Shown: positions 16,937 through 24,776 of the stretch, piece by piece | Numbering within the stretch: the first letter of the stretch is position 1 | Layout: every line of letters begins with the position of its first letter | The notes under the pieces: generated by a model | The model's input: only the letters and a program-made list of their open reading frames with translations | The model's database searches: none | Told to the model about the DNA's origin: nothing | Made by a program: the position numbers and the translations under genes | From: Pseudorhodoferax sp032153935 | GTDB taxonomy: Bacteria > Pseudomonadota > Gammaproteobacteria > Burkholderiales > Burkholderiaceae_C | Direction: 5' to 3' | Length of the DNA stretch: 64,000 nucleotides | Assembly (NCBI RefSeq): GCF_964253035.1 | Contig: NZ_CAXUQL020000001.1 | Coordinates: forward strand, 6,200,001 to 6,264,000

Positions 16937-17866
16937 TCAGATTGCGGCGCGTGCGCGCTCGATGCCTTTGATGCACGCGACCAGCGTGGCGTTGACGGGG
17001 GTGGCCACACCGCTGCGCTGGCCCCAGCGCACGACGGCGCCGTTGATGAAATCGATCTCGGTGACCGAGCCCTTCTCCAGGCTTTGCAGCATGGAGGTCT
17101 TGAAGTCCCCGGGCAGGCCTGCCGCCGCCTTGGTCCAGGCAGCGCGCGGGTCCGTGTAGGACAGCTGCACGGCGCTGGCGCGGGCCACGTCCATGGCTTC
17201 CTGCACCGCTGCGACCGCGGTGGCCTCGATCTCGGCAATGCGGTACAGCGGGCCATAGGCCAGGCCGGTGATGCCGCTGACCGCGCCGGTCGCGACATTG
17301 ATGAGCAGCTTGTCCCAGACCGTGCCCATGATGTTGGCGCTGACCGTGGTCGCGAGCCCGGCCGCCGCGAAGCAGGCGGCGATGCGCTCCACGCGGGCAC
17401 TGGTGGGACCGTCCAGTTCGCCGATCAGCGTCTCCTTGCCCGCCGTGCCGCTGAGGATGTGGCCAGGCGCCAGCATCACGCCGCCCACGTAGGTCTTGCC
17501 CGCGACGACGCGCTCGCGACCGACTGCGTCGGCCAGGATGTCCTCGTGGCCCAGGCCGTTCTGCAGGGACAGCACCACGGTGTCGGCGCCCACCAGCGGC
17601 GCCGCGGCACGGATGGCTTCGGCGGTATGGAAGGACTTGACGAGGACGACGACCAGATCGACCGGACCCAGCGCGCTGCAATCGGTCTCTGCACGCACCA
17701 CCACGCTGCGTTCGCCGTCCGGTTGGCGCAGGCGCAGGCCGTTGGCCCGGATGGCCTCCACATGGGCGCGGTTGCGGTTGATGAGCACCACGTCGTTGCC
17801 GGCCTGGGCCAGCGCGCCGCCAAGGGCACAGCCCAGTGCGCCAGCGCCGAGAACTGCGATCTTCAA
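16937..17866 (-). CDS. Ketopantoate reductase (ApbA/PanE) family oxidoreductase
   Basis: 309 residues. The N-terminus has the NADP-binding motif MKIAVLGAGALGCALGGAL, and the C-terminal domain has the family pattern MGTVWDKLLINVATGAVSG with the catalytic Lys, and a glutamate in SVTEIDFINGAVV. The family reduces 2-oxo acids such as ketopantoate; catabolic clusters often contain a divergent member acting on other oxo acids. It is the first gene of the minus-strand operon and is divergent from a LysR gene 102 bases away, which probably controls it. I would not call it PanE without pathway evidence. Confidence 0.87.
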   Translation of the reverse strand: MKIAVLGAGALGCALGGALAQAGNDVVLINRNRAHVEAIRANGLRLRQPDGERSVVVRAETDCSALGPVDLVVVLVKSFHTAEAIRAAAPLVGADTVVLSLQNGLGHEDILADAVGRERVVAGKTYVGGVMLAPGHILSGTAGKETLIGELDGPTSARVERIAACFAAAGLATTVSANIMGTVWDKLLINVATGAVSGITGLAYGPLYRIAEIEATAVAAVQEAMDVARASAVQLSYTDPRAAWTKAAAGLPGDFKTSMLQSLEKGSVTEIDFINGAVVRWGQRSGVATPVNATLVACIKGIERARAAI

Positions 17867-17927
17867 TTGCTGCTCCTTGTCATGAGGGCGAATTCTGGAG
17901 ACCGCAGATCATTCTGAAAATCGCATG

Positions 17928-17950
17928 ATTGCAATACACTTCATTGCAAT
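17928..17950. promoter_or_regulatory. Paired ATTGCAAT palindromes, probable LysR operator
   Basis: Two identical octamers, each its own reverse complement, at 17928-17935 and 17943-17950, separated by 7 bases and spaced 15 bases centre to centre. They lie in the 102-base gap between the LysR gene and the divergent operon, the usual place of a LysR recognition site that also controls the regulator itself. The whole 23-base block is also an inverted repeat apart from its centre. Confidence 0.65.
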
Positions 17951-17968
17951 CTCACATGGAGTTGCGCG

Positions 17969-18907
17969 ATGTCGGAACTACAACTGCTCGACGGCAAGCA
18001 ACTGCAACTGATCGAGTTGCTGCACAGCACCGGCAGCGTGACGCGCACGGCCGAAAAGCTGGGCCAGACCCAGCCCACCGTCAGCATCTGGCTGGCACGC
18101 CTGCGCGAGCAGCTGGGCGACCCGCTGTTCGTGCGCACGGCCCAGGGCATGCTGCCCACGCCGCGGGTCGACGAGTTGATCGACACCGTGCGCACCGTGC
18201 TGGCCGGGCTGCGCTCGATCAGCGAGTCGCCGCTGGTGTTCGACCCCGCCACCGTGCAGCGCAGCTTCCGGATCTTCATGACCGACGCCAGCCACATCAC
18301 GCTGCTGCCGCGCCTGTTCTCGCATGTGCGCGCGCTCGCCCCCGGCGTCACGCTGGAGGCGGTGGGCATCCACAGCGGCATGGCCTCCGAGCTGGAGTCG
18401 GGTGCGGCCGACCTGGCGCTGGGCTTCATTCCGGAACTGGAGGCCGGCTTCTACCAGCAGACCTTCTACGACCAGGACTGGGTCTGCCTGGCCCATCCCA
18501 ACCACCCCAGGATCCGCCCCAAGTCGTTCGGGCTGGGCGACTACAGCCGCGAAGCGCATGCGGGCATCGTCTACGGCACTGGCGCGCAACTCCTGGACAG
18601 CACGGTGAAGCGGCTGGAGATCGAGCGGCGCGTGATGCTCAGAATCCCCGGCTTCCTGGGCCTGCCTGCCATTCTGTCGACCACCGACCTGATCGCGACC
18701 TTGCCGCGGCACATCGGCGAGACCCTGGCCAAGCTCGGTGGACTGCGTGTTCTGCCCTGCCCCGTTCCGATTGCCAGCTTCTCGGTGCGCCAGCACTGGC
18801 ACTCGCGCTACCACCAGGACCCGGGCAACCGCTGGCTGCGCGGCATCTGCGCCGAGCTGTTCCTGCGGGCCGCGCGCCCCGCCCGGGGAGCGGCTGTGCG
18901 CCGCTGA
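17969..18907 (+). CDS. LysR-family transcriptional regulator
   Basis: 312 residues. The winged helix-turn-helix occupies residues ~7-65 (VTRTAEKLGQTQPTVSIWLA followed by RLREQLGDPLFVRT), followed by a type 2 periplasmic-binding effector domain (RIFMTDASHITLLPRLF onward). The start ATG at 17969 has GGAG 8-11 bases upstream. It is divergent from the operon starting at 17866 and convergent with the ABC transporter genes. By the usual LysR arrangement it should regulate the divergent operon in response to a pathway intermediate. Confidence 0.92.
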   Translation: MSELQLLDGKQLQLIELLHSTGSVTRTAEKLGQTQPTVSIWLARLREQLGDPLFVRTAQGMLPTPRVDELIDTVRTVLAGLRSISESPLVFDPATVQRSFRIFMTDASHITLLPRLFSHVRALAPGVTLEAVGIHSGMASELESGAADLALGFIPELEAGFYQQTFYDQDWVCLAHPNHPRIRPKSFGLGDYSREAHAGIVYGTGAQLLDSTVKRLEIERRVMLRIPGFLGLPAILSTTDLIATLPRHIGETLAKLGGLRVLPCPVPIASFSVRQHWHSRYHQDPGNRWLRGICAELFLRAARPARGAAVRR

Positions 18908-18934
18908 AAGCGCGCTCGCCGGTTCGGGGGGCGC

Positions 18935-18953
18935 GGAGCGCAAGCCGCGCTCC
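18935..18953. terminator. Hairpin between convergent LysR and livF
   Basis: GGAGCGC (18935-18941), loop AAGCC, GCGCTCC (18947-18953): a perfect 7-base stem that fills the gap right before the livF stop. There is no T-run on either strand, so it is at best a factor-assisted bidirectional terminator or an mRNA end-stabilising hairpin. Confidence 0.4.
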
Positions 18954-19712
18954 TCACACGGGCAAGGCCTCGGCCGGGCGCGCGGCCGGCACGGCGGCAC
19001 CGCCCAGAAAGAGCCGCTCGATGTGCGGATCGGCCAGCAGCTCGGCCGCAGGGCGCTGCAGCACCAGCCGCCCCGACTCGAGCGCGATGGCCTCGTCGGA
19101 GATCTTGAGCGCGCTCTTGACGTTCTGCTCGACCATGAGGACCGTGGTGCCCTGCGACGCCAGCCCGCGCAGCAGCTTGAAGACGTCCTGCACGACGATG
19201 GGCGACAGGCCGATGCTGGGCTCGTCCACCAGCAGCACCTTGGGCCGCAGCAGCAGGGCACGCCCGATCTCCAGCTGCTTCTGCTCGCCGCCCGAGAGGC
19301 TGGACGCGGCGCTGTGCAGCCGCTCCTTGACGCGCGGAAACAGCGCGAGCACCTCGGGAATGCGCGCATGCGTCTCCCGGGTCCCGATCGTGATGCCGCC
19401 CAGCTCGAGGTTCTCGAACACCGACAGCTGGCCGAACAGGTTGCGCCCCTGGGGCACGAAGGCCACACCCTTGCCGAGCAGCGTCTTCTGGTCGAACCCG
19501 GCAATGTCTTCGCCGTCGAGCAGGATGCGGCCCTGCCGGGGCCGCAGCAGGCCGAAGAGCGTCTTCAATGCCGTCGATTTGCCGGCGCCATTGGGGCCCA
19601 GCAGCAAGGTGATGGCGCCCCGCCTGGCTTGAAAGCTGAGCTGGTTCAGGATCATGAAGTCCTTGTAGCCGGCGACGACATCCTCGAACGCGATGCAGGT
19701 CTCGTGCGCCAT
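18954..19712 (-). CDS. livF: Branched-chain-type ABC transporter ATP-binding protein LivF
   Basis: 252 residues. Walker A is GPNGAGKS, the ABC signature is LSGGEQKQLEIGRALLL, and Walker B is VLLVDEPS. This is the smaller of the two ATPases of HAAT-family importers. The ATG at 19712 starts 2 bases after the livG stop. It is the last gene of the five-gene minus-strand transporter set. In this catabolic neighbourhood such transporters often carry aromatic or dicarboxylic acids rather than leucine. Confidence 0.92.
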   Translation of the reverse strand: MAHETCIAFEDVVAGYKDFMILNQLSFQARRGAITLLLGPNGAGKSTALKTLFGLLRPRQGRILLDGEDIAGFDQKTLLGKGVAFVPQGRNLFGQLSVFENLELGGITIGTRETHARIPEVLALFPRVKERLHSAASSLSGGEQKQLEIGRALLLRPKVLLVDEPSIGLSPIVVQDVFKLLRGLASQGTTVLMVEQNVKSALKISDEAIALESGRLVLQRPAAELLADPHIERLFLGGAAVPAARPAEALPV

Positions 19713-19714
19713 GT

Positions 19715-20497
19715 TCAGTTCCCGAGGTAGGCGTCGAGGACGCGCTTGTCCGCCCGGATCTCGTCCGGCGTGCCGATGGCCATGACCGTGCCCTCGACCA
19801 TGACCATGACGCGGTGGCACAGGTCCATCACGAAGTCCATGTTGTGCTCGATGACCACGAAGCTGCTTTGTCGCGCGGCGGCCGGATTGCGGTTCAGATC
19901 CTTGAGCAGGCTGCTGATGCCGCCGACCAGGCTGGGGTTCACGCCGGCACAGGGTTCGTCCAGCAGCACCAGTGCCGGCTCGCTCATGAACGCCATCGCG
20001 ATGTCCACCAGCTTCTGTTGGCCATAGGACAGTTCGCCGGCCTTCTTATCGGCCACGTGCCGGATGCGGAAGCGGTCGATCAATGCGTCCGCACGCGCGC
20101 CCAGGCCGGAATCGCCCGGCGCGAACATGCGGCCGAGCATGCTGCCCCGGTGCTCCTGCGCCGCCACCAGCAGGTTGTCGCGCACGGTCATCTTGCCGAA
20201 CACCTGCAAGGTCTGGAACGTGCGCCCGACGCCCTTGCGGTTGAGCGCCAGCGGCCCCAGCCGCGTCACGTCCTCGCCGTTGAGCTCGATGCGCCCGGCA
20301 TCGGCCGTGATCTGGCCCAGCATGCTGTTGAACAGCGTGGTCTTGCCCGAACCGTTGGGACCGATGACACCGAAGATCTCTCCCGGAAAGACCTCGAAGT
20401 CCAGGCCGCCCACGGCCTGGATCGCGCCGTAGCGCTTCGCAAGTCCGCTGACCTTGAGCAGCGGCGTGCGCGCTGCGGCGGTGTTCTGCGTGCTCAT
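19715..20497 (-). CDS. livG: Branched-chain-type ABC transporter ATP-binding protein LivG
   Basis: 260 residues. Walker A is GPNGSGKTT, the signature is LSYGQQKLVDIAMAF, Walker B is LVLLDEPCAGVNP, and the extra loop typical of LivG (GVGRTFQTLQVFGKMTVRDN) is present. The start at 20497 overlaps the livM stop by 4 bases. It partners LivF on the two permeases. Confidence 0.92.
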   Translation of the reverse strand: MSTQNTAAARTPLLKVSGLAKRYGAIQAVGGLDFEVFPGEIFGVIGPNGSGKTTLFNSMLGQITADAGRIELNGEDVTRLGPLALNRKGVGRTFQTLQVFGKMTVRDNLLVAAQEHRGSMLGRMFAPGDSGLGARADALIDRFRIRHVADKKAGELSYGQQKLVDIAMAFMSEPALVLLDEPCAGVNPSLVGGISSLLKDLNRNPAAARQSSFVVIEHNMDFVMDLCHRVMVMVEGTVMAIGTPDEIRADKRVLDAYLGN

Positions 20498-21492
20498 GCA
20501 TTCGCTCCCGAGGTGCGGGGCTCGACCGGCCCGCGCGCGGCAGCGGCGCGTGCGGCCGATGCCTCGCGCGACTGGCGGCGCGCCTTGATGCGGTCCGGCA
20601 GCGAGAGCAGGCCGTCGGGCAGCCAGATCATCAGCACCACCACCGCTGCGCCGAACACGCACAGGTACCAGGCCTGGGCGAAGCGCAGCCACTCTGGCAG
20701 GATGACGCCCACCGCGGCGCCGAGCACCGGACCGAAGAAGTAGCCAGGGCCGCCGACGACGACCATCAGGTACATCATGATCGAGGCCAGCACCGTGAAC
20801 GGCGCCGGCTCGATGAACTGCACCAGGCTGGCGAACAGCGCGCCGGCCACGCCGGCGTAGGCGGCGCCGATGGCGAAGCTCAGCAGCGTGTAGCTGCGGA
20901 TGTCCACGCCCAGGCTTTCGGCGCGGATCGGGTTGTCGCGCAGCGCGGTGAAGGCCTTGCCCCAGGGCGAGCGCAACAGGCCCCACAGCAGCACGGCCAG
21001 CAGCACGGCCACCGCCAGCACGAAGTGGTAGTAGGCCAGGTTGCTCTCCAGGCTGAAGCCGAACAGGCTGGGCCGCGCGATGTTGTTGATGCCGAAGGTG
21101 CCGCCGGTCAGCCATTCCTCGTTGCGCATGACGAGCCAGACCGCGGTGTTGAAGCCCAGCGTCGCGAAGGCGAGGTAGATGGTCTGCACGCGCAGCGCCG
21201 GAAAGCCCAGGATCAGGCCGACCACGAAGCAGACCGTGGCCGCCATCGGCAGGCCGATCCAGAAGCTGATGCCGGCCTTCATGAGGATCGCCACCGTGTA
21301 GGCGCCGATGCCGAAGAATGCGGCGTGGCCCAGCGACTTCTGGCCGGCGTAGCCCACCGTGAGGTTCAGCCCCATGGTGGCGATGATGTAGACCAGCCAG
21401 GACGTCAGCAGATAGATGCCGTAGCTGCGCAGGAAGTGCGGCGTCAGCAACAGGGCGAGCGCCACGGCAGCGGCAATGGCGAGCTTCTTCAT
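20494..21492 (-). CDS. livM: Branched-chain-type ABC transporter permease LivM
   Basis: 332 residues, strongly hydrophobic with about nine or ten membrane segments and the LivM motifs LNLTVGYAGQKSLGHAAFFG and GAAYAGVAGALFA. A charged, Ala/Arg-rich tail of about 35 residues follows the last helix. The start overlaps the livH stop by 4 bases. Confidence 0.92.
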   Translation of the reverse strand: MKKLAIAAAVALALLLTPHFLRSYGIYLLTSWLVYIIATMGLNLTVGYAGQKSLGHAAFFGIGAYTVAILMKAGISFWIGLPMAATVCFVVGLILGFPALRVQTIYLAFATLGFNTAVWLVMRNEEWLTGGTFGINNIARPSLFGFSLESNLAYYHFVLAVAVLLAVLLWGLLRSPWGKAFTALRDNPIRAESLGVDIRSYTLLSFAIGAAYAGVAGALFASLVQFIEPAPFTVLASIMMYLMVVVGGPGYFFGPVLGAAVGVILPEWLRFAQAWYLCVFGAAVVVLMIWLPDGLLSLPDRIKARRQSREASAARAAAARGPVEPRTSGANA

Positions 21493-22364
21493 ACCTTGCG
21501 CTCCACTTGTCTGCCCAGCAGGCCTTGCGGCTTGAACAGGATCACGACCATGAAGATCACCAGCGCGACGGCATCCTTGTACGCCGGCGAGATGTAGGCC
21601 GCGGCCAGGTTCTCGCAGACGCCGACGATGAGCCCGCCCAGCAGGGCGCCGCGGCTGTTGTTGAAGCCGCCGATGATGGCGGCGAAGAAGGCCTTGGTTC
21701 CCAGGCTCTCGCCCATGTCGAACTTGGCCAGGTAGGTGGGTGTGACCAGCAGCGCGGCCGCCGTGGCGAGCACCGCATTGATCGCGAAGGTGTAGAAGAT
21801 CATGCGCGGCACGTTGATGCCCAGCACCGAGGCGCTCTCGGTGTTCTGCGCGACGGCCTGCATGGCCCGGCCCGTGACGGTCCTGGCCAGGAAGGCCTGG
21901 ACCACCAGGACCAGCGCCAGCGCAAATGCGAAGGTGCCGATGTCAGTGGCAGAGACCGAGACACCGAAGACATTGAACACGGTATCGGGGAACAGGCCGG
22001 GAAATGCATGCGCCTCGGCGCTGTAACCCGCCCGCACCCCGTTGCGCATGGCGATCGACAGGCCGATGGTCGCGACCACGATGGGCATCATCCCGAACTT
22101 GAACAGGGGGTCGACGATGCCGCGCTTGAAGGCCCAGCCGAGCACGAAGATCGCCACAAAGCACGACAGCACGAACCCCAGCCAGAGCGGGACGCCCGCC
22201 GCCAGGAAGACCAGCATGGTGAACGCCGGCAGCATGACGAACTCGCCCTGCGCGAAGTTGATGGTGCCGCTGGCCTGCCAGAGCAAGGTGAAGCCGAGCG
22301 CAGCCAGGGCGTAGATCGCGCCCGTGGACAGGCCACTGAAGAAGAGTTGGATGAAGTCGGTCAT
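21489..22364 (-). CDS. livH: Branched-chain-type ABC transporter permease LivH
   Basis: 291 residues with the LivH N-terminus GLSTGAIYALAALGFTLLWQ, then ASGTINFAQGEFVM, and about eight membrane helices. It is 126 bases downstream of the binding-protein gene; that gap contains GCGGG-CGGAT-CCCGC and a pair of GGCGCC blocks that could form hairpins damping transcription into the permease genes. Confidence 0.92.
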   Translation of the reverse strand: MTDFIQLFFSGLSTGAIYALAALGFTLLWQASGTINFAQGEFVMLPAFTMLVFLAAGVPLWLGFVLSCFVAIFVLGWAFKRGIVDPLFKFGMMPIVVATIGLSIAMRNGVRAGYSAEAHAFPGLFPDTVFNVFGVSVSATDIGTFAFALALVLVVQAFLARTVTGRAMQAVAQNTESASVLGINVPRMIFYTFAINAVLATAAALLVTPTYLAKFDMGESLGTKAFFAAIIGGFNNSRGALLGGLIVGVCENLAAAYISPAYKDAVALVIFMVVILFKPQGLLGRQVERKV

Positions 22365-22490
22365 GTGGGTTGAAGCCCGCCAGTGCGCGCGCTGCGGCCT
22401 GGCCCGGTCGGGCGAGCGGGCGCGGAGGAGATGCTGTGCAGGAAGCGGCGCCCAGGAGCGGCGCCGAACGGAAAGCGGGCGGATCCCGCC

Positions 22491-23627
22491 CTACCTGGCT
22501 GGCTTGAGCGTCTCGATGACCTGCGTCTTGCCGTTCGCAACACGCACGAAGAAGCTCTCGCGGTCCAGGTCGCCCTTGTCGTCGTAGGTGACGTCGAAGA
22601 GCACGCCGGGGTATTTGTCGGCCGAGATCGAGATGCCGTGCATGGTCTTCGCGAAGGCCTTGGGGTCGATCTTGCCGACCTTCTCGAAGCCGGCGCGGGC
22701 CACGTGCATGCCGATGTAGCCCTTCATGGCGTTGTGGTCGGCCTTGATCTTGTACTCGGCCTGGTAGCGCTGCGCGAACGCCTGGACCGTGGGGTTGGGC
22801 GCATCGGCCGTCAGGCCCACATGCGCGATCACGCCGTTGGCAGCCTCGCCGGCCAGTTCGATCACCTTGTCGTTGGCCAGCGTGGTCTCGCCGACGATGG
22901 GCTTGTCGTAGCCCTGCTTGCGCAACTCCTTCAACAGGCGCGCGGACTCTTCTTCGTTCGAGTAGACGAACAGCGCGTCCGCGTTGGACTGCCTGGCCTT
23001 GAGCACGGCGCTGGAAAAGTCCACCTGGCCCTGGTCGGTCGAAATGTCCGCGGCCACCTTGATGCCCTTGGCGTCCACCGCCTTGCCGATCATGTCCCGG
23101 CCGCCCTTGCCGAAGTCGTTGTTGACGTAGATGACCGCCAGCGTCTTGACCTTCAGGCTCTCGCTCAGGTAGCGCGCCACCTTGGGCATCGCCGCGGCCT
23201 GGGTGAACGAAGCGCGGAACACGTAGGGGTTGCCCTGCTGGGTGATGGCCGCGGCTTCGCCGCCGATGATGTTCGGCACCTCGGCACGCCGCGTCTCGTT
23301 CATCGACACCAGGATGGAGCCGGAGAAGACAGGCCCGATCACGAGCGGAACGTCCTGGTCGACGGCCTTGGCCGCCAGGCCCTTGGCGACGCCAGGCTGG
23401 GTCTGCGAGTCGAGTGCGGTGTACTGGATCTTCTTGCCCAGGATGCCACCGGCTGCGTTGATCTCCTTGACGGCCAGCTTCACGCCGTTGTCGAAGTTCA
23501 CGCCCGCCGTGGCGCCGGGGCCCGACAGTTCGACGATGCCGACGATGGGCACGGTCTGCGCCACGGCCATCGCACCGATGCCCGCCATCGCCATTGCGGC
23601 GGCCATCTTCTTCACGCGCTTGTTCAT
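22491..23627 (-). CDS. ABC transporter substrate-binding protein (Leu/Ile/Val-binding family)
   Basis: 378 residues. A signal peptide (MNKRVKKMAAAMAMAGIGAM then AVA) precedes a type 1 periplasmic-binding fold (VGIVELSGPGATAGVNFDNG; FKGYIGMHVARA-like C-lobe). It captures the solute for LivHMGF. AGGAGACACC precedes the ATG at 23627 exactly as in the divergent crotonase gene. As first gene of the set with a gap before livH, it is probably made in excess over the permeases. The ligand is unknown; the nearby CoA-thioester genes suggest an organic acid. Confidence 0.9.
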   Translation of the reverse strand: MNKRVKKMAAAMAMAGIGAMAVAQTVPIVGIVELSGPGATAGVNFDNGVKLAVKEINAAGGILGKKIQYTALDSQTQPGVAKGLAAKAVDQDVPLVIGPVFSGSILVSMNETRRAEVPNIIGGEAAAITQQGNPYVFRASFTQAAAMPKVARYLSESLKVKTLAVIYVNNDFGKGGRDMIGKAVDAKGIKVAADISTDQGQVDFSSAVLKARQSNADALFVYSNEEESARLLKELRKQGYDKPIVGETTLANDKVIELAGEAANGVIAHVGLTADAPNPTVQAFAQRYQAEYKIKADHNAMKGYIGMHVARAGFEKVGKIDPKAFAKTMHGISISADKYPGVLFDVTYDDKGDLDRESFFVRVANGKTQVIETLKPAR

Positions 23628-23722
23628 GGTGTCTCCTGGTTGCTCGCGGCGACTCTAGGAGAACGGGCCACATTTGAAAATTGGCGCACGGACATAGCGC
23701 CCATGTGAGGAGAACATAGTGG

Positions 23723-23832
23723 GTGCAGGGCAAACCTGGGTCGTTCTGCCCTGCGCATGTCGATTCGTGATGAGGCCCATGCCGCGCACGGCATGGACAT
23801 GCCCTTGCGGCCGTTCCCACAATCGGGAACGG
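23723..23832. promoter_or_regulatory. Three inverted repeats in the livK/crotonase divergent region
   Basis: (a) GCAGGGCA at 23725-23732 with TGCCCTGC at 23747-23754. (b) CATGCCG at 23778-23784 with CGGCATG at 23789-23795. (c) CCGTTCCC at 23811-23818 with GGGAACGG at 23825-23832, extendable by GCGG/CCGC around one bulged base. All three are perfect and lie between the two divergent starts. Element (c) with its 6-base centre looks most like an operator; it ends 41 bases before the TTG start of the crotonase gene. Confidence 0.5.
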
Positions 23833-23873
23833 GCCGCCCGGCCCGGCTTGCCGACGACTTCCGAGGAGACACC

Positions 23874-24662
23874 TTGCGCAACATCGCGTACCGCCACTGC
23901 CTGTACGAGACCGAGGGTCCGCTGCTGGTCCTGACCTTGAACCGACCCCAGGTGCTGAACGCCTTGCACCCTGACGCCCACCGCGAGTTGGCCGACGCTT
24001 TCGACCGCTATGCAGCCGACCCCGGACTGCGCGTGTGCATCGTCACCGGCGCAGGCGACCGGGCGTTCTGCGTCGGCACCGATCTCAAGGAACTGGCGGC
24101 GACGGGCGACCATGCCAAGCCCTCGACCGGCTTCGCGGGGATCACCCACCGCTTCGACCTGTGGAAGCCGCTGATCGCGGCCATCAACGGCCACTGCCTG
24201 GGCGGAGGCATGGAAATCCTCGCCGCCTGCGACATCGGCGTGGCGTCCCGCAGCGCGAAGTTCGGCTTGCCGGAGCCGCGTGTCGGGCTGGCGGCATTGG
24301 GCGGTGGCCTGCTGCAACGGCTGCCACGCCAGATCGGCACCAAGGACGCCATGGCGCTCGTGTTGACCGGCGCCTCGATCAGCGCCGACGAGGCCAAGCG
24401 GATCGGCTTGCTCAACGACGTGGTGCCCGCCGAGTCCGTCATGGCGCGGGCCAGGCAGTACGCGGCGGACATCCTGGCCTGCGCGCCGCTGGCGGTGCAG
24501 GCGTCCAAGCAGATCATGCTGCAGAGCCTCGCCGTCGCGAACCTGCAGGAGACCATGCACGAGAACTACCCGGCGGCCGCGCGCATGCTGGGCAGCGACG
24601 ACGCCATCGAAGGACCGCTGGCGTTTGCAGAAAAACGCCGACCGAACTGGTCGGGGCAGTGA
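23874..24662 (+). CDS. Enoyl-CoA hydratase/isomerase (crotonase) family protein, TTG start
   Basis: 262 residues from the TTG at 23874, which is preceded by GAGGAGACACC, the same ribosome-binding site as the divergent binding-protein gene. An in-frame ATG at 23757 would add 39 residues with no family similarity and would place operator-like repeats inside the gene. Crotonase features: LNRPQVLNALHPDAHREL, the oxyanion-hole stretches GDRAFCVGTDLKEL and NGHCLGGGMEILAACDIGVA, and FGLPEPRVGL with a Glu where hydratases have a catalytic Glu. The reaction is hydration or a related step on a CoA thioester. It is probably co-regulated with the transporter. Confidence 0.87.
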   Translation: MRNIAYRHCLYETEGPLLVLTLNRPQVLNALHPDAHRELADAFDRYAADPGLRVCIVTGAGDRAFCVGTDLKELAATGDHAKPSTGFAGITHRFDLWKPLIAAINGHCLGGGMEILAACDIGVASRSAKFGLPEPRVGLAALGGGLLQRLPRQIGTKDAMALVLTGASISADEAKRIGLLNDVVPAESVMARARQYAADILACAPLAVQASKQIMLQSLAVANLQETMHENYPAAARMLGSDDAIEGPLAFAEKRRPNWSGQ

Positions 24663-24755
24663 AGCTGCGACCTGCTGGCCCAGCGGGTGGAAGCGGTGCG
24701 CCTACCTGTGGCAGCAGCAGCTCTTGAACACGCCAGCTCCCCGCTGAGAGCCCGC

Positions 24756-24776
24756 ACCCGAAAAGCACCGGGTTTT
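24756..24776 (+). terminator. Possible intrinsic terminator after the crotonase gene
   Basis: ACCCG (24756-24760), an 8-base loop, CGGGT (24769-24773), then TTTC. It lies 93 bases past the crotonase stop and touches the stop of the convergent regulator. The short stem and four T's make it weak. The rest of the 113-base gap shows no gene. Confidence 0.35.

Noticed and set aside
23757..23873. ATG at 23757 as the start of the crotonase gene
   Set aside because: The added 39 residues lack family similarity, contain operator-like repeats at DNA level, and lack a ribosome-binding site, while TTG at 23874 has GAGGAG.
24663..24775. Possible selenocysteine tRNA or other small RNA next to the FdhF-like locus
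   Set aside because: I could not fold a cloverleaf or find a TpsiC-like loop, and the molybdoenzyme uses Cys (SNMCHEPSG), not an in-frame TGA.
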